Assembly (NCBI RefSeq): GCF_000621745.1
Contig: NZ_JHXK01000009.1
Location: 186,001-250,000, forward strand
Length of the DNA stretch: 64,000 nucleotides
Reading direction: 5' to 3'
DNA from: Clostridium beijerinckii HUN142
GTDB taxonomy: Bacteria; Bacillota; Clostridia; Clostridiales; Clostridiaceae
The position numbers and the translations under genes were made by a program. Positions 62,722 through 64,000 of this stretch are shown in pieces. The notes under the pieces were generated by a model. It had not been told where the DNA came from and made no database searches. It saw only the letters and a list, made by a program, of their open reading frames with translations. Position 1 is the stretch's first letter. Every line of letters starts with the position of its first letter.

Positions 62722-64000
62722 CTATTTTTCAGATGTTATTCTCATTTTCTTTCTTATGTTTTCATATTCAGTTATTATATATTCCTCAGCTGATTTTTGA
62801 TCTTCGATTCTTTCAACCTTAATTGCACAATATTTAAATTCAGGAGTTTTTGAAATAGGATCAAGACTATCATTAGTTAATTCATTACATGCACCAATCC
62901 ACCATTGATATGTCATAAAAGTAGAACCCTTTTTAACTCTTTCAGTAATAAGTGCTCTTGATAGTACACTTCCTCTTCTAGACGTTATTCTTACAAGTTC
63001 TTGATCTTTTATATTTAACTCTTCCGCATCTTCAATACTCATTTGTATAAATCCTGGTTCATCTGCAAGCTTTTGAAGAGCACGGCAATTTCCTGTCATT
63101 GTTCTTACTGAATAATGTCCAACTTCTCTTACAGTTGATAAACTTAAAGGATATTCTTCATCTGTTAATTCAACTGGTGGTCTCCATTCGCAAGCAAATA
63201 ATCTTCCTTTACCGCTAGGAGTCGTGAATTTATTTCCTTCATATAAATAAGAAGTTCCTTTGTGATCTTCTGTAGGACAAGGCCATCTAACAATTCCTTG
63301 TTCTTCAATCTTTTTATAGCTTGCTCCTGCAAACTTAGGACATAGGCTTCTCATTTCATCCCATATTTCTTCTGTATTTTTATAATTCATTGGGTAACCC
63401 ATAGCTGTTGCTACTGCACTTATTATTTCCCAATCAGTTTTTACATCCCCTAAAGGTTCTACTGCTTTTCTTATTCTTTGGAATCCTCTATCTGCTGAAC
63501 TGTAAACTCCATCATGTTCCCCCCAAGAAGTTGAAGGTAAAATAACATCTGCATGGAGAGCTGTCTTATTCATAAATATATCTTGTACCACTATAAATTC
63601 AATTTTATCTAAAGCTTCTCTAAGTTCTGCTGCATTTGGATCACTTTGAACTGGATCTTCTCCAAATATATAGTAGGCTTTTATTTTATCTTCCTTAAGG
63701 ACTAACTCAGGCACTTGAGTTAAGAAATATCCATTTTTATCTGAAAGTTCAACACCCCAAGCCTTTTCAAACTTTTCTTGTACTTTCTTATCTGTTACAA
63801 GTTGATATCCTGGATAATTATTAGGGATTGTCCCCATATCACAAGTTCCTTGTACATTATTTTGTCCACGAACTGGTCCAATTCCTACGTTAGGTCTTGC
63901 AAAGTTTCCTGTTAAAAGAGCAATAGATGCAAGGCCCCTTACTACATCAACAGCTTGTGAGAATTGACAAACTCCCATACCGTATAATATTGTGGCATTT
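62722..64000 (-). CDS. fdhF: Formate dehydrogenase catalytic subunit FdhF-like, partial (N-terminus beyond right edge)
   Basis: The frame is open through the right edge, so this is the C-terminal part, about 426 residues. The edge reads NATILYGMGVCQFSQAVDVVRGLA; then VRGQNNVQGTCDMG, DPVQSDPNAAELREAL, LHADVILPSTSWGEHDGVY and the molydop-binding domain with NCRALQKLADEPGFIQM. These are marks of the cytoplasmic FdhF family. The active-site Sec/Cys lies outside the window. It reduces CO2 or oxidises formate, probably with the HycB and HydA subunits encoded nearby. Methionine 63978 is internal, not the start. Confidence 0.92.
   Translation of the reverse strand, partial: NATILYGMGVCQFSQAVDVVRGLASIALLTGNFARPNVGIGPVRGQNNVQGTCDMGTIPNNYPGYQLVTDKKVQEKFEKAWGVELSDKNGYFLTQVPELVLKEDKIKAYYIFGEDPVQSDPNAAELREALDKIEFIVVQDIFMNKTALHADVILPSTSWGEHDGVYSSADRGFQRIRKAVEPLGDVKTDWEIISAVATAMGYPMNYKNTEEIWDEMRSLCPKFAGASYKKIEEQGIVRWPCPTEDHKGTSYLYEGNKFTTPSGKGRLFACEWRPPVELTDEEYPLSLSTVREVGHYSVRTMTGNCRALQKLADEPGFIQMSIEDAEELNIKDQELVRITSRRGSVLSRALITERVKKGSTFMTYQWWIGACNELTNDSLDPISKTPEFKYCAIKVERIEDQKSAEEYIITEYENIRKKMRITSEK

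Overview
The window is AT-rich, densely coded and clostridial in style: strong AGGAGG-type ribosome binding sites, frequent TTG/GTG start candidates, [FeFe]-hydrogenase and many ferredoxin-type proteins, PTS sugar uptake, and no sign of aerobic respiration. It most resembles a solventogenic or saccharolytic Clostridium sensu stricto chromosome (C. beijerinckii-like); the species is inference. No rRNA, tRNA, CRISPR array or intact insertion sequence was seen. Most genes lie on the minus strand.

Layout. 1-6.3 kb: small membrane and secreted proteins, a ClbS/DfsB-like protein, a carboxymuconolactone-decarboxylase/VOC pair, a methyltransferase and two cupins. 6.5-10.5 kb: a 1305-residue fused 2-hydroxyacyl-CoA dehydratase activator-like protein. 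10.9-16.7 kb: a berberine-bridge-type FAD oxidoreductase and a FecBCDE-type iron-siderophore ABC operon with a clear promoter and Fur-like box. 17.3-22.0 kb: AraC regulator, GH3 glycosidase and GPH sugar transporter. 22.4-31.0 kb: FMN-binding protein, then a PTS locus (EIIA, HAD phosphatase, PRD regulator, GH3, EIIBC, GH32). 31.4-36.0 kb: an operon joining lipid-linked sugar transfer (GT2, a 49-residue membrane peptide, SMR-type carrier, GT39) to an OmpR/histidine-kinase pair.

36.4-42.2 kb: a three-gene electron-transfer operon (fumarate-reductase-like flavoprotein, NuoF-like Fe-S protein without its NADH/FMN module, NuoG/GltD fusion) divergent from a MerR regulator, with a textbook MerR-type 19-bp-spacer promoter between them. 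42.5-49.3 kb: a soluble chemoreceptor, a gluzincin peptidase, a NarL/DesK-type two-component pair, and a LiaF-like/ECF sigma/anti-sigma-like/membrane-protein operon. 49.7-54.3 kb: two paralogous chemoreceptors with a decayed third copy between them.

54.6-64.0 kb: molybdenum-cofactor genes (moaA, moaC, mobA, mobB, moeA, MOSC protein), fdhD, two HycB-type ferredoxins around an [FeFe] hydrogenase, and a formate dehydrogenase catalytic subunit cut by the right edge. Together they look like a hydrogen-dependent CO2 reductase / formate-hydrogen lyase locus with its cofactor supply.

Between genes run several families of dispersed, palindrome-bearing repeats (fullest copies near 52.1-52.4 and 59.75-60.06 kb) and two structured elements (6.35-6.54 and 16.79-17.05 kb) that no protein explains. 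These, the MerR-controlled redox operon and the formate/hydrogen locus are the most interesting parts.
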